64,000 bases of DNA from F1-60-MAGs149 sp037133755. Its GTDB lineage: Bacteria > Actinomycetota > Thermoleophilia > Gaiellales > F1-60-MAGs149. The DNA lies in assembly GCA_037133755.1 (NCBI GenBank), contig JBAXNN010000002.1, forward strand, positions 62,001 to 126,000, given 5' to 3'. This document shows, piece by piece, positions 33,759 through 42,726 of this stretch (positions are counted from its first letter, which is position 1; each line of letters begins with the position of its first letter). The notes under the pieces were generated by a model. The model ran no database searches and had not been told where the DNA came from. It saw only the letters and a program-made list of their open reading frames with translations. Position numbers and translations under genes: made by a program.

Positions 33759-36410
33759 GTGAAGAAGTTCGTCTACGACCAGTCCGAGGGTTCCGCCGAC
33801 ATGCGCAACCTGCTCGGCGGCAAGGGCGCCAATGTCGCCGAGATGCAGCGCATCGGCGTGCCCGTGCCCGACGGCTTCACCGTCACCACCGAGGCGTGCG
33901 TCGACGCGATGAACGCGGGCGGTACCTGGCCCGAGGGACTGTGGGAGGGCGTGCTCGACCGCCTCGCCGCGCTCGAGGAGCGCACCGGCCGCCGTCTCGG
34001 CGACCCCGACAAGCCGCTGCTCGTCAGCGTGCGCTCGGGTGCCGTGTTCTCGATGCCGGGCATGATGGACACGATCCTCAACCTCGGTCTCAACGATGCT
34101 GCGGTCCAGGGCCTGGCGACGGAGAGCGGCAACCCGCGCTTCGCCTGGGACTCCTACCGCCGCTTCGTGCAGATGTTCGGAGAGGTCGTGCTCGGCGTGC
34201 CGTCCGACGACTTCGAGCACGCGCTCTCGCAGCTGAAGAAGGCGCGTGGCGTGAAGAACGACACCGACCTCAGCGCCGAGGACCTGCAAGAGCTCGTCGC
34301 GACGTTCAAGGAGATTGTCGCCGAGTCCGCCGGCCCCGACGCCTTCGGCGACGACCCGCGTGCCCAGCTGCGCCTTGCGATCAATGCCGTCTTTGACTCA
34401 TGGCAGAACCCGCGTGCCGCTGTCTACCGCCGCGCCAACGACATTCCCGACGACCTCGGCACGGCCGTCAACATCATGCAGATGGTCTTCGGCAACCTCG
34501 GCGAGACCTCCGCCACCGGCGTGTGCTTCACGCGCAACCCGGCGACCGGCGCCAAGGAGCTGTACGGCGAGTTCCTTGTCAACGCCCAGGGCGAAGACGT
34601 GGTTGCCGGCATCCGCACGCCGCGCCAGCTGGTCGAGCTCGAGAGCGAGCTGCCCGAGGCGTACGCCGAGCTGCTCGCCACCATGGCGCGCCTCGAGGCG
34701 CACTACGGCGACATGCAGGACATCGAGTTCACGATTGAGCAGGGCAAGCTCTACCTGCTGCAGACCCGCAACGGCAAGCGCACCGCACAGGCCGCCGTCC
34801 GCGTGGCGTGCGACATGGTCGACGAGGGCGTGATCACCAAGGAGCAGGCGGTCCAGCGCATCGATCCCAAGCAGCTCGACCAGTTGCTGCATCCGACGAT
34901 CGATCCCGACGCCCCGCGCGATCTGCTCGCCCGTGGCCTCAATGCCTCGCCGGGTGCCGGCGTGGGTGAGGTCGTGCTCGATGCCGATACGGCCGAGCGC
35001 CGTGGCAAGGCCGGTACCCCGGTCATCCTCGTGCGCTGGGAGACCACGCCCGACGACATCCACGGCGTGATCGTCGCCCAGGGCGTCATCACCGCGCACG
35101 GCGGCATGACGTCGCACGCGGCCGTCGTCGCGCGCGGCATGGGCAAGCCGTGCGTCGCGGGCGTGGAAGGTCTCCAGATCGACATCCAGAGCCGCAGCGT
35201 GATCATCGGCGGTCGCACTATCAAAGAGGGCGAGACCCTCACGATGGACGGCTCGACCGGCGAGATCTTCGGGGGTGCGATGGCACTCGTGCCGCCGCGC
35301 TTCGACGAGTACTTCCAGCGCATCACCGCCTGGGCCGACGACATTCGCCGCCTGCGCGTGCGGGCCAACGCCGACACGCCCGAAGATGCCGCCCGTGCTC
35401 GCAGCTTCGGTGCCGAGGGCGTTGGGCTCTGCCGCACCGAGCACATGTTCATGAGCGACACGCGCCTGCCCGTCGTGCGCGAGATGATCCTCGCCACCGA
35501 CTACGCAGAGCGCGAGGTCGCGCTCGACCAGATCGGTCCCATGCAGGAGCTCGACTTCGTCGGGATCCTCGAGGCGATGGACGGCCTGCCCGTCACGATC
35601 CGTCTGCTCGACCCGCCGCTGCACGAGTTCCTGCCGTCGCTGCTCGAGGCGTCTCGGGCCGTCGAGCGCATCAAGGAGCACGGCGACGAGGGCGACCTCG
35701 GCGCTGCGGAGGTCCTCCTCGCGCGCGTGAAGGAGCTAACCGAGTCGAACCCGATGCTCGGCACCCGTGGCTGCCGCCTCGGCCTGCTGTTTCCCGAGAT
35801 CTACCGGATGCAGGCGCGCGCCATCATGCGCGCCGCGCACCAGCTGAAGGCCAAGGGCGGCGATCCGCGCCCCGAGATCATGATCCCGCTGGTCGGCTTC
35901 GCCGAGGAGCTGCACCGGATGCGCGAGCTCGTCGAGGAGGTCGTCAAGGAGGAGAACGAGGCGCACGGTGTCGAGTTCCCCGTTGAGATCGGCACGATGA
36001 TCGAGCTGCCGCGCGCGGCCGTCGTGGCCGATCAGATCGCCGAGTACGGCGACTTCTTCTCGTTCGGCACCAACGACCTCACGCAGACCGTTCTGGGCCT
36101 CTCGCGCGACGACGCTGAGGGCAAGTTCCTCCAGCAGTACATCGAGGATGGCGTGATCGAGGCGAATCCGTTCTCCACGCTCGACATCGACGGTGTCGGT
36201 GCGGTCGTGCGGATGGGCTGCGAAGGCGGCCGCCGCGCCAAGCCGGGCATCAAGCTCGGGGTGTGCGGCGAGCACGGCGGCGACCCGGCCAGCGTCGGCT
36301 TCTTCCATGAGGTCGGCGTCGACTATGTGTCGTGCTCGCCGTTCCGCGTGCCGATCGCCCGTCTGGCCGCGGCGCAGGCCGCACTCGACTCGAGCTTCAA
36401 GGACCGCTGA
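33759..36410 (+). CDS. ppdK: Pyruvate, phosphate dikinase
   Basis: The 883-residue enzyme converts pyruvate, ATP and Pi to PEP, AMP and PPi (or the reverse). Domain order is the ATP-grasp nucleotide-binding part (KKFVYDQSEGSADMRNLLGGKGANVAEM), a phospho-His swivelling domain with GGMTSHAAVVARGMGKPCV, and a PEP/pyruvate TIM barrel ending near GVCGEHGGDPASV. His453 is catalytic and Thr451 is the expected target of the PPSR-type regulator at 8,829. A TAGGGT box lies at 33,721, giving a short leader with a weak ribosome-binding site before GTG 33,759. Confidence 0.96.
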   Translation: MKKFVYDQSEGSADMRNLLGGKGANVAEMQRIGVPVPDGFTVTTEACVDAMNAGGTWPEGLWEGVLDRLAALEERTGRRLGDPDKPLLVSVRSGAVFSMPGMMDTILNLGLNDAAVQGLATESGNPRFAWDSYRRFVQMFGEVVLGVPSDDFEHALSQLKKARGVKNDTDLSAEDLQELVATFKEIVAESAGPDAFGDDPRAQLRLAINAVFDSWQNPRAAVYRRANDIPDDLGTAVNIMQMVFGNLGETSATGVCFTRNPATGAKELYGEFLVNAQGEDVVAGIRTPRQLVELESELPEAYAELLATMARLEAHYGDMQDIEFTIEQGKLYLLQTRNGKRTAQAAVRVACDMVDEGVITKEQAVQRIDPKQLDQLLHPTIDPDAPRDLLARGLNASPGAGVGEVVLDADTAERRGKAGTPVILVRWETTPDDIHGVIVAQGVITAHGGMTSHAAVVARGMGKPCVAGVEGLQIDIQSRSVIIGGRTIKEGETLTMDGSTGEIFGGAMALVPPRFDEYFQRITAWADDIRRLRVRANADTPEDAARARSFGAEGVGLCRTEHMFMSDTRLPVVREMILATDYAEREVALDQIGPMQELDFVGILEAMDGLPVTIRLLDPPLHEFLPSLLEASRAVERIKEHGDEGDLGAAEVLLARVKELTESNPMLGTRGCRLGLLFPEIYRMQARAIMRAAHQLKAKGGDPRPEIMIPLVGFAEELHRMRELVEEVVKEENEAHGVEFPVEIGTMIELPRAAVVADQIAEYGDFFSFGTNDLTQTVLGLSRDDAEGKFLQQYIEDGVIEANPFSTLDIDGVGAVVRMGCEGGRRAKPGIKLGVCGEHGGDPASVGFFHEVGVDYVSCSPFRVPIARLAAAQAALDSSFKDR

Positions 36411-36411
36411 C

Positions 36412-37131
36412 ATGGCACACACCCTGCACGTCGCGCTCGCCCCGCGCGATCCCGCTCCCGCCGACGTCGCGATCGTCATTGATTGCATTCGTGCCACCAC
36501 GACGATCTCGCACGCACTCGCTACCGGCTACGCGTCGGTCACGTGCGTGGGGGAGATCGACGATGCGCATGCCGAGCGCGCCGAGGGCGTGTTGCTCGGC
36601 GGCGAGCGCCACGGCGTGCTGATCGAGGGCTTCGATCTCGGAAACTCGCCGGCCGAATATGCCGAACGCAAGGGTGATCGTCTCGTCCTGACGACGACGA
36701 ACGGCACGCGCGCGATCCTGCAGTCCGTTGCCGAGTCGTCAACCGTGCTGGTCGGTGCGCTGGTCAACGCCCAGGCGCTGGTCGACGCGGCGCTCGCCGC
36801 CGTGCCCGCCGACGGCACGATCGCCGTGCGCTGCGCCGGCGTGCGCGGTGAGCTCGCGCTCGACGACGCCTACGTGGCCGGCGTGTTGATGCAGCGCATC
36901 CTGCACGTGCTGCCCGACGCCTTTGCCACCGACGGTGCGCGCACCGCGATCGCGATCGCCAACGCGTATCCGCTGGCGCTGGCCGCTCTCGAGGACAGCC
37001 AGAGTGCGCGCGACCTCGATGGCACAGGGCACGAGCCCGACGTCATGCGCTGCGCTCAGGTCGACACGTTGACGTCCGCACCGCGCGTCACCGACTCGGC
37101 TCCTGGCCGTGTCGTCGTCACGCTGGGCTAG
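36412..37131 (+). CDS. ComB-like 2-phosphosulfolactate phosphatase family protein
   Basis: The 239-residue protein has ComB family features: VIDCIRATTTISHALATGY, LLGGERHGVLIEGFDLGNSP and VLTTTNGTRAI. In coenzyme M producers ComB dephosphorylates phosphosulfolactate; in bacteria without coenzyme M the role is unknown. Its ATG begins one nucleotide after the ppdK stop, so it is probably co-transcribed and might act on a PEP-derived phospho compound. Confidence 0.82.
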   Translation: MAHTLHVALAPRDPAPADVAIVIDCIRATTTISHALATGYASVTCVGEIDDAHAERAEGVLLGGERHGVLIEGFDLGNSPAEYAERKGDRLVLTTTNGTRAILQSVAESSTVLVGALVNAQALVDAALAAVPADGTIAVRCAGVRGELALDDAYVAGVLMQRILHVLPDAFATDGARTAIAIANAYPLALAALEDSQSARDLDGTGHEPDVMRCAQVDTLTSAPRVTDSAPGRVVVTLG

Positions 37132-37190
37132 AGGCTCTGCCTGCGCGCCTGCGAGATGCCGGCTGCGGTTGTGCGTCGGATCGGCGATCC

Positions 37191-37304
37191 GGTGTGGATG
37201 CTCCAAAGGGGTCAGACCGTTATGGAGCATGCACACGGATCACGGCAGACCGAAGACGCCGCTCATGCTCCAAAAGGGTCTGACCCCTTTGGAGCATCCA
37301 CACC
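37191..37304. repeat. 114-bp MITE/REP-like element
   Basis: Perfect 28-bp terminal inverted repeats (37,191-37,218 and 37,277-37,304) contain ATGCTCCAAAGGGGTCAGACC and its complement. Inside are two further hairpins built on ATGCTCCA/TGGAGCAT (37,198-37,231 and 37,265-37,297), the latter nearly perfect with GGGTCTGACCC at its centre. It has no coding capacity and lies between the comB-like and DedA genes. GGGTCTGACCC-type palindromes recall REP sequences mobilised by IS200-like (RAYT) transposases. Confidence 0.75.
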
Positions 37305-37340
37305 CGAATGACGACCGGCTACGTCGCGCAGACGGAGCGG

Positions 37341-37988
37341 CTAGTCCTCGCGCGCGTCGGGGAACTTGCGCTCCAGTAGCAGCGCCGCCTTGGCGCGCTG
37401 GCGCTTGTGCAGCCAGCGGATGCCGAATCCGCCAGCGACGATCACAACGAGCGCGAACCCGATCGCGCCCGCTGTGCCCAGCACCTGCTCGATGCGCTGG
37501 ACGGACTGGCCGAACGCGTAGCCGAGGAAGGTGATCGTGCAGGCCCAGGTGATGCCACCAAGGGCGTTCCACAGGAAGAACCGCTTCCACGGCATGTGAC
37601 TCATCCCGGCGATCCACGACCCGAACACGCGCAGGCCCGCGGTCCAACGGGCGAGGAACACTGCCTTGCCGCCGTGCTTCTCGAAGAAGCGCTCGCCCCA
37701 CGCAACGCCGGTCTGCACGTGCTCGAAGCGACTCAGGCGGTTGACGAGTCGGCGCCCCCCGTAGCGTCCAATGCAGTAGCCGATGTTGTCGCCGATGATC
37801 GCGGCGACCGAGGCCACGAGTGCGACAAGCCACGGGTTGAGGATGCCGTGCGACGAGGCAGCGGCGGCCAGCAGCAGAATCGTCTCGCCGGGGAAGGGGA
37901 CACCTGACGTTTCGAGCATCAGCGGGATGAAGACCGCGATATAGCCCCACTGGCGGATCCACTCCTCGATCGTGCCGTGGTCGATCAC
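37341..37988 (-). CDS. DedA-family membrane protein
   Basis: The 215-residue inner-membrane protein shows the DedA/SNARE-associated pattern: VFIPLMLETSGVPFPGETILLLAAA, GDNIGYCIGRYGG, FFEKHGGKAVFLARWTAGLRVFGSWIAGMSHM. It has about five hydrophobic segments and a basic C-terminal tail. Family members are lipid scramblases/flippases such as the undecaprenyl-phosphate recyclers. The GTG start shares a G with the stop of the upstream small gene. Confidence 0.88.
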   Translation of the reverse strand: MIDHGTIEEWIRQWGYIAVFIPLMLETSGVPFPGETILLLAAAASSHGILNPWLVALVASVAAIIGDNIGYCIGRYGGRRLVNRLSRFEHVQTGVAWGERFFEKHGGKAVFLARWTAGLRVFGSWIAGMSHMPWKRFFLWNALGGITWACTITFLGYAFGQSVQRIEQVLGTAGAIGFALVVIVAGGFGIRWLHKRQRAKAALLLERKFPDARED

Positions 37989-38263
37989 TAGAGCGTGTCC
38001 AGGATGACCGCGATCGGCGGGTACACCCGATGCACGGCCTTGGAGAACTCCCGCTCGTACTGGTCGACCAGGTCCGGATCGATGGTCGCGGCATAGGCGT
38101 CGCGCATCTCTGCCAGTTCTTCGGCGGCCCAATCGATCTCGTCGGCGTAGTCGCCGTAGCGCTCCTCGGCGGCGTAGCGTTCGGAGGCGCGATACTGCTC
38201 GAGCGTGTCGCGCAGCGACTGCAGACGATCGGCATGATCGATCGCGAAGACGTCGAGTTGCAT
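37988..38263 (-). CDS. Conserved-looking small hypothetical protein
   Basis: The 91-residue, acidic, helical protein begins MQLDVFAIDHADRL and is rich in Glu, Asp and Arg with likely coiled coil. The ATG at 38,263 has GGAGAG about 9 nt upstream; the earlier ATG at 38,299 has none. It is translationally coupled to the DedA gene (TAGTG). No family recognised. Confidence 0.6.
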   Translation of the reverse strand: MQLDVFAIDHADRLQSLRDTLEQYRASERYAAEERYGDYADEIDWAAEELAEMRDAYAATIDPDLVDQYEREFSKAVHRVYPPIAVILDTL

Positions 38264-38340
38264 CGTGATCAGCTCTCCGAAGCGCTTGCGGCGGAACATG
38301 CCTCGGATGCTACCGGCGCCGAGGCACTACGCTGCCACCC

Positions 38341-39474
38341 ATGGTCGATACCGCAGTGATCCGCAGCCAGATGCCCTCCGTTACGAACGCCGTGTACTTC
38401 AACACCGGCACGTTCGGGCCGTTCCCGCGTGCCGTGAAGGACGCGATGAACGCACACGTCGATGGCGTCTGGAATGTCGGCCGCATCGGCGACGATCGCT
38501 ACGCCGAGCAGTCCGCGATCGAGGAGGCTGCGCGCGCGGCGATGGGCCGCGTCGTCAACGCGCCGGCGACCGAGATCGCGCTCGGCCACTGCACGAGCGA
38601 TGGCCTCAACCTCGTGGTGGGTGGCATCGACTGGCAGCGGGGCGACCAGGTGATCATCGGCGACTTCGAACACCCGGGCCTGACGGTGCCGCTGCAGGTG
38701 ATGGGCGAGCGTCGCGGCATCGAGGTGATCATCGTGCCGATCACGTACGCCGACGATCCGGCGCAGGTGATTGCGGACGCGCTGACGCCGCGCACCAAGC
38801 TGGTTGCGCTCTCGCACGTGATCTGGACGACGGGTCGCATCATGCCGATCCCGCGCATGTCGGAGATCGTCGGCGCGCATGGCGCGGTCTTCCTCGTTGA
38901 TGCCGCGCAGGGCCCCGGCTGCATCCCGGTCGACGTCCAGGCGCTGGGCTGCGATTTCTACACGATCAGCGGCCAGAAGTGGCTGTGCGGTCCGTCCGGC
39001 ACGGGCGGCCTGTGGGTCAACCCCGGCTCGCTCGACCGCATCGCCCCAGCCTCCCCGGGCTACCCGACGATGCAGAAGACGCCCGACGGCCCGCGCATGT
39101 GGGACAACGCGCGCCGCTTCGAGCCTGGCACGGTTACGCACACGGCGCTGGTTGGTCTCACCACCGCGATCGAGTGGCGCGAGTCGGTCGGCGGCTTCAC
39201 GGCTACGCATGCCGCTGCCATGCAGTTGGCGGCCTACCTGCGCGATTGTCTGGCGGAGGTGCCGAAGGCGATCGTCGCGCACGTCGACGTACCGTCGCCG
39301 TTCGTGGCGTTTGAGATCGAGGGCATGCCCGCGCCCGTCGTCGTGCGCAAGCTCGAAGACCAGGGCATCATCGCCCGCTTCCTTCCGGGTACGGCACTGA
39401 CGCGCATCGCCGTCGGCTGCTGGAACGACCAGTCCGACGTCGACCGGCTCGTCGCCGCGCTCGGCGCGCTGTAG
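38341..39474 (+). CDS. Class V aminotransferase-fold PLP enzyme
   Basis: The 377-residue protein has the cysteine desulfurase/isopenicillin N epimerase-like fold: YFNTGTFGPFP at the N terminus, HCTSDGLNLV, FLVDAAQGPG and the PLP lysine Lys213 in SGQKWLCGPSGTG. No nearby Fe-S or selenium genes point to a desulfurase, so the substrate is unknown. A TACGCT box 7 nt before the ATG suggests a leaderless mRNA. Confidence 0.85.
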   Translation: MVDTAVIRSQMPSVTNAVYFNTGTFGPFPRAVKDAMNAHVDGVWNVGRIGDDRYAEQSAIEEAARAAMGRVVNAPATEIALGHCTSDGLNLVVGGIDWQRGDQVIIGDFEHPGLTVPLQVMGERRGIEVIIVPITYADDPAQVIADALTPRTKLVALSHVIWTTGRIMPIPRMSEIVGAHGAVFLVDAAQGPGCIPVDVQALGCDFYTISGQKWLCGPSGTGGLWVNPGSLDRIAPASPGYPTMQKTPDGPRMWDNARRFEPGTVTHTALVGLTTAIEWRESVGGFTATHAAAMQLAAYLRDCLAEVPKAIVAHVDVPSPFVAFEIEGMPAPVVVRKLEDQGIIARFLPGTALTRIAVGCWNDQSDVDRLVAALGAL

Positions 39475-39487
39475 AGCACTGTGACGC

Positions 39488-39512
39488 GGCCGCCCGGGAC
39501 TCCCGGACGGCC
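39488..39512. terminator. Two-way terminator-like hairpin
   Basis: GGCCGCCCGGG, a 3-nt loop and CCCGGACGGCC form an 11-bp stem with one mismatch between the convergent aminotransferase and secreted-protein genes. No T-tract, so probably a structural or factor-assisted terminator. Confidence 0.55.
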
Positions 39513-39527
39513 ACGCCGTCGGCGCCG

Positions 39528-39953
39528 TTAATCGACGTTCTGACAGCCCATCACGGAGACGTAGCCCGCGAGGTCCTGCCAGGCATTGACACCAATCAGC
39601 TGCTGGAGGGCGGCGCACTGCGGTGCCTTGGTCTGGCCGGTGTTGCTGACTGCGAGTGTGAACCACGCCTGGCTATTGCCGTAGACGAGCGCCTGCGTGT
39701 CGGTCTGGGCCGACTGGCACGCCTTCGTGGACTTGACCATCAGCGCGCCGATGTTTGGGGTGCTCTTTGAGATCGCGACCTTCGCGCACGAAGCTGGCGT
39801 CTGACTCGTGTTGCCCGCGTTGAATGCCTTCATGATCGCGGTCAGCTGACGCTGCGTCGGCGGCTTCGTGGCGCCGCCGTCGGCAAGTGCCGACGTGGCA
39901 CCGATGGCGAGCAGAGCGGTAGTGAGCACAGCAATGATGATGCGGCTGGGCAT
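39528..39953 (-). CDS. Small secreted protein of unknown function
   Basis: The 141-residue protein has a clear signal peptide (MPSRIIIAVLTTALLAIGA, cleaved near ALA-DGG) and a mature part of about 115 residues with four cysteines (SCAK, KACQ, QCAA, GCQN) that could form two disulfides. It is not a family I recognise. The ATG follows a GAAAGG site. Confidence 0.7.
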   Translation of the reverse strand: MPSRIIIAVLTTALLAIGATSALADGGATKPPTQRQLTAIMKAFNAGNTSQTPASCAKVAISKSTPNIGALMVKSTKACQSAQTDTQALVYGNSQAWFTLAVSNTGQTKAPQCAALQQLIGVNAWQDLAGYVSVMGCQNVD

Positions 39954-40053
39954 GGCGGGCCTTTCGCTGGGAATGCCGCCTTGAATGCCAAGGCAGCCGC
40001 ACCCATTCTGCACCGATACGGGGTCAGGCGTGTGACCCCGCGCACGAAGGAAT

Positions 40054-40626
40054 TTAGCCGGGCAGCCCGAGTTCCGCACTGATCGGCTGCAGCGCGGCCA
40101 CGACATTGCGGATGTGGTCGTCGAGCTCGATCCCGAGCAGCTCGGCACCTTCGTATACGTCATCACGGCTCACGCCCGCGGCAAACGCCGGCGTCTTGAG
40201 CTTCTTCTTCACGCTCTTCGGCTCGAGGCCCTCGAGGCCCGTGGGGCGCACGAGGCCACACGCGTGGATGAAGCCACTCAGCTCGTCGCAGGCGAACAGC
40301 GTCTTCTCCAGCTGCGTCTCGGGCGCGACGCCCGTGTGCTGGGCGTGGGCGAGAATCGCGCGGCGGAACCAGTGGGGGTAGCCGCGCTCCTCGAGGATCG
40401 CCTCGCCGGCCTGCGGATGCTGCTCGAGGGTGGGGTGGATCTCCCAGTCAAAGTCGTGCAGTAGCGCAACGTTGCCCCAGGCCTCCTCGTCCTCGCCAGC
40501 GGCTCGCGCGTAGCTACGAACGGAGGCCTCGACGGCGAGCGCGTGGCGGCGCAATGCCTCGGACTGGATGAATTCGCAGACGATGCTCCAGGCGGCGTCG
40601 CGGTCGTGGACGAGGTCGGTGCTCAT
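40054..40626 (-). CDS. HD-domain metal-dependent hydrolase
   Basis: The 190-residue protein has the HD motif ALLHDFDWEIHP, an upstream conserved His (RRHALAVEA) and LFACDELSGFI, typical of small HDIG-like phosphohydrolases of unknown substrate. A TACCCT box 6 nt before the ATG suggests a leaderless mRNA. It is divergent from murA with a 56-bp gap. Confidence 0.85.
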   Translation of the reverse strand: MSTDLVHDRDAAWSIVCEFIQSEALRRHALAVEASVRSYARAAGEDEEAWGNVALLHDFDWEIHPTLEQHPQAGEAILEERGYPHWFRRAILAHAQHTGVAPETQLEKTLFACDELSGFIHACGLVRPTGLEGLEPKSVKKKLKTPAFAAGVSRDDVYEGAELLGIELDDHIRNVVAALQPISAELGLPG

Positions 40627-40682
40627 GCCACAAGGGTAACCAGTGCGTGTACGCCTGCGGGCCGGCCGGTACGATGCGCCCT

Positions 40683-41996
40683 GTGACGGCCACGGCTCCC
40701 CGCAGCACGCTCGGCGATCTCCTCGTGATCGAGGGCGGTACGCCGCTGTCCGGACGTGTGCAGGTCGGCGGCAACAAGAACGGCGCGCTGCCGATCATCG
40801 CCGCCTGCCTCCTCACCGAGCACGAGTGCGTGATCGAGAACGTGCCGCGCATCCGCGACGTCGAGGTCATGGCCGATCTCGTCGAGGCGACGGGCGCCGA
40901 GGTGGAGTGGATCGAGCGCAATACGCTCCGCATCAAGGCCGCCGGCGACGTCACGCCCGCGATCGACCGGGCGCTCAGCGTCCGGATCCGCGCCTCGATT
41001 CTTCTGGCAGGTCCGCTCCTCGCCCGCTGCGGCGAGGTGCTCGTGCCGCCGCCAGGTGGCGACGTGATTGGCCGCCGCCGCATCGACACGCACCTGCACG
41101 CCTTCGCCGCGCTCGGCGCCGAGGTACAGGTCGAGCGCGACTTCACGCTGCGTGCGCCTGAGGGCCTCACCGGCACCCGCTTCTTCATGGACGAGCCCTC
41201 GGTGACCGCCACCGAGAACGCCGTGATGGCCGCCGTCCTCGCGAAGGGCGACACCACGCTGATCAACGCCGCCTGCGAGCCACACGTCCAGGACCTCTGC
41301 CGCTTCCTCGTCGCGATGGGCGCAGAGATCGACGGTATCGGCTCCAACGTCCTCTGCATCCACGGTCGCGCCAGCCTCGGCGGGGCACGCCATCGCGTCG
41401 GTCCCGACCACATCGAGGTCGCGTCGTTTATCGGCCTCGCCGCCGTCACGCGCGGTGAGCTCGTGATTGAGGACGTCGAGCCCGAGGATCTCCACCCGGT
41501 CGTGCACGGCTTCGAGCGTCTCGGCGTGCGCATCGAGCTCGACGGTCGCACGCTGACCGTCCCCGACGATCAGGATCTGACGATTCGCGACGACTTCGGC
41601 GGCCAGGTGCCGAAGCTCGAGGACGGCCCGTGGCCGCAGTTCCCGGCCGACCTCACGTCGATCGCTGTCGCCGTCGCCACGCAGGCCAAGGGCACGATCC
41701 TGATCTACGAGAAGATGTTCGAGAACCGCCTGGTCTTCACCGACAAGCTGGTCTCTATGGGCGCCCGCATCGTGCTGTGCGATCCGCACCGCGCGATCGT
41801 CACCGGCCCGGCGCAGCTCGTTGGTGAGCGCGTCGACAGCCCCGACATCCGCGCCGGCATGGCGATGCTGATTGCCGCCCTCGCCGCCGAGGGTACGACG
41901 ACGATCGGCAACGTGGGGCAGATCGACCGCGGCTACGAGCGCATCGACGAGCGCCTGCGCGGGCTCGGCGCGCGCATCACGCGCATCAGCGGCTAG
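40683..41996 (+). CDS. murA: UDP-N-acetylglucosamine 1-carboxyvinyltransferase (Asp-type)
   Basis: The 437-residue enzyme adds enolpyruvate to UDP-GlcNAc, the first committed step of peptidoglycan synthesis. The GGNKNGALP substrate motif and EPSK-like core are present. The loop that normally holds the fosfomycin-target Cys reads PPGGDVIG, so Asp127 replaces Cys, as in mycobacterial and chlamydial MurA; intrinsic fosfomycin tolerance is expected. A TACGAT box 7 nt before GTG 40,683 favours that start. The ATG at 40,674 overlaps the box. Confidence 0.94.
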   Translation: MTATAPRSTLGDLLVIEGGTPLSGRVQVGGNKNGALPIIAACLLTEHECVIENVPRIRDVEVMADLVEATGAEVEWIERNTLRIKAAGDVTPAIDRALSVRIRASILLAGPLLARCGEVLVPPPGGDVIGRRRIDTHLHAFAALGAEVQVERDFTLRAPEGLTGTRFFMDEPSVTATENAVMAAVLAKGDTTLINAACEPHVQDLCRFLVAMGAEIDGIGSNVLCIHGRASLGGARHRVGPDHIEVASFIGLAAVTRGELVIEDVEPEDLHPVVHGFERLGVRIELDGRTLTVPDDQDLTIRDDFGGQVPKLEDGPWPQFPADLTSIAVAVATQAKGTILIYEKMFENRLVFTDKLVSMGARIVLCDPHRAIVTGPAQLVGERVDSPDIRAGMAMLIAALAAEGTTTIGNVGQIDRGYERIDERLRGLGARITRISG

Positions 41997-42403
41997 TTCG
42001 CCGGGACGTACTCGGCGATCGCTCGCTCTGGCAGCAGCTCATGAAGCTGCTCGTCACGCGACAGCAGTTCCGCATCGAGTTCCTCCGCGAGAGCAGCGTA
42101 CGACGCGTCATACGCTGACAGTCCTCGAGCGCACCAGCGCGCGATGTCCTCCAGCTTCGGATCGATTCGCGTGATGGTGATCGACTGCAGGCGGTGGACG
42201 ACGCCCAGAAGCTCGCGTTCCGTCATGCCACGGCGCCGTGCGGCAGAGGTCATGACCTCGAGATCGATCAGCGACGGCGCGATGACGTCCAGGGTCGGAT
42301 CATCGAGCGCCGCGAGTGTGTTGGCATCATCGAAATCCTTGGCGGCGGGCATCAGCGCGGGCACCAGGACTGATGCATCGACGATGAACGGCCGGCGCTT
42401 CAT
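41993..42403 (-). CDS. PIN-domain toxin (VapC-like)
   Basis: The 136-residue protein has the PIN metal-site acids: Asp9 (IVDASVLV), Glu in IDLEVM and Asp in SAYDASYAAL, plus a late Asp (SRDEQL). PIN toxins are RNases. The ATG overlaps the antitoxin stop (ATGA), and its stop shares CTAG with murA. Confidence 0.88.
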   Translation of the reverse strand: MKRRPFIVDASVLVPALMPAAKDFDDANTLAALDDPTLDVIAPSLIDLEVMTSAARRRGMTERELLGVVHRLQSITITRIDPKLEDIARWCARGLSAYDASYAALAEELDAELLSRDEQLHELLPERAIAEYVPAN

Positions 42404-42720
42404 ACGCGCTCTCGGCGCGCGTGAGCGCGGGCCTGCTCGTCGAGTATCCGATCGAGCTTCGCATCGTGCTCCGCGCGCCCGCGGCGGATCTCCTCCACTG
42501 CATCAAAGGGCTCCTGTGCGGGGTCGGCATCCAGGAAGATCTGATGGATCTCGGCGATCGCCTCACGGCTTCGGCGCCGACGCGCATCGGCCTCCGGCTC
42601 GAGCGTCTCGTCCACGAGTGCCGCGATCCACGCGCTGCGTGTCTTGCCCGCCGCACTGGCTGCGGCGTCGATGCGCGCGAGCTGTGCTTCGTCGAGCGAG
42701 AGGAGGACCTTCTTGCGCAT
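42400..42720 (-). CDS. Ribbon-helix-helix antitoxin (VapB-like)
   Basis: The 106-residue protein opens with MRKKVLLSLDEAQLARIDAAA and SRSAWIAALVDETL-type segments of RHH DNA-binding antitoxins, followed by a charged toxin-binding tail. A TATACT box 6 nt before the ATG gives a leaderless mRNA, and a perfect palindrome lies just upstream, as expected for autorepression. Confidence 0.83.
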   Translation of the reverse strand: MRKKVLLSLDEAQLARIDAAASAAGKTRSAWIAALVDETLEPEADARRRRSREAIAEIHQIFLDADPAQEPFDAVEEIRRGRAEHDAKLDRILDEQARAHARRERV

Positions 42721-42726
42721 GCACGT

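Noticed and set aside
40674..40682. ATG at 40,674 as the murA start
   Set aside because: It overlaps the TACGAT box; GTG 40,683 fits the leaderless spacing and family start better.
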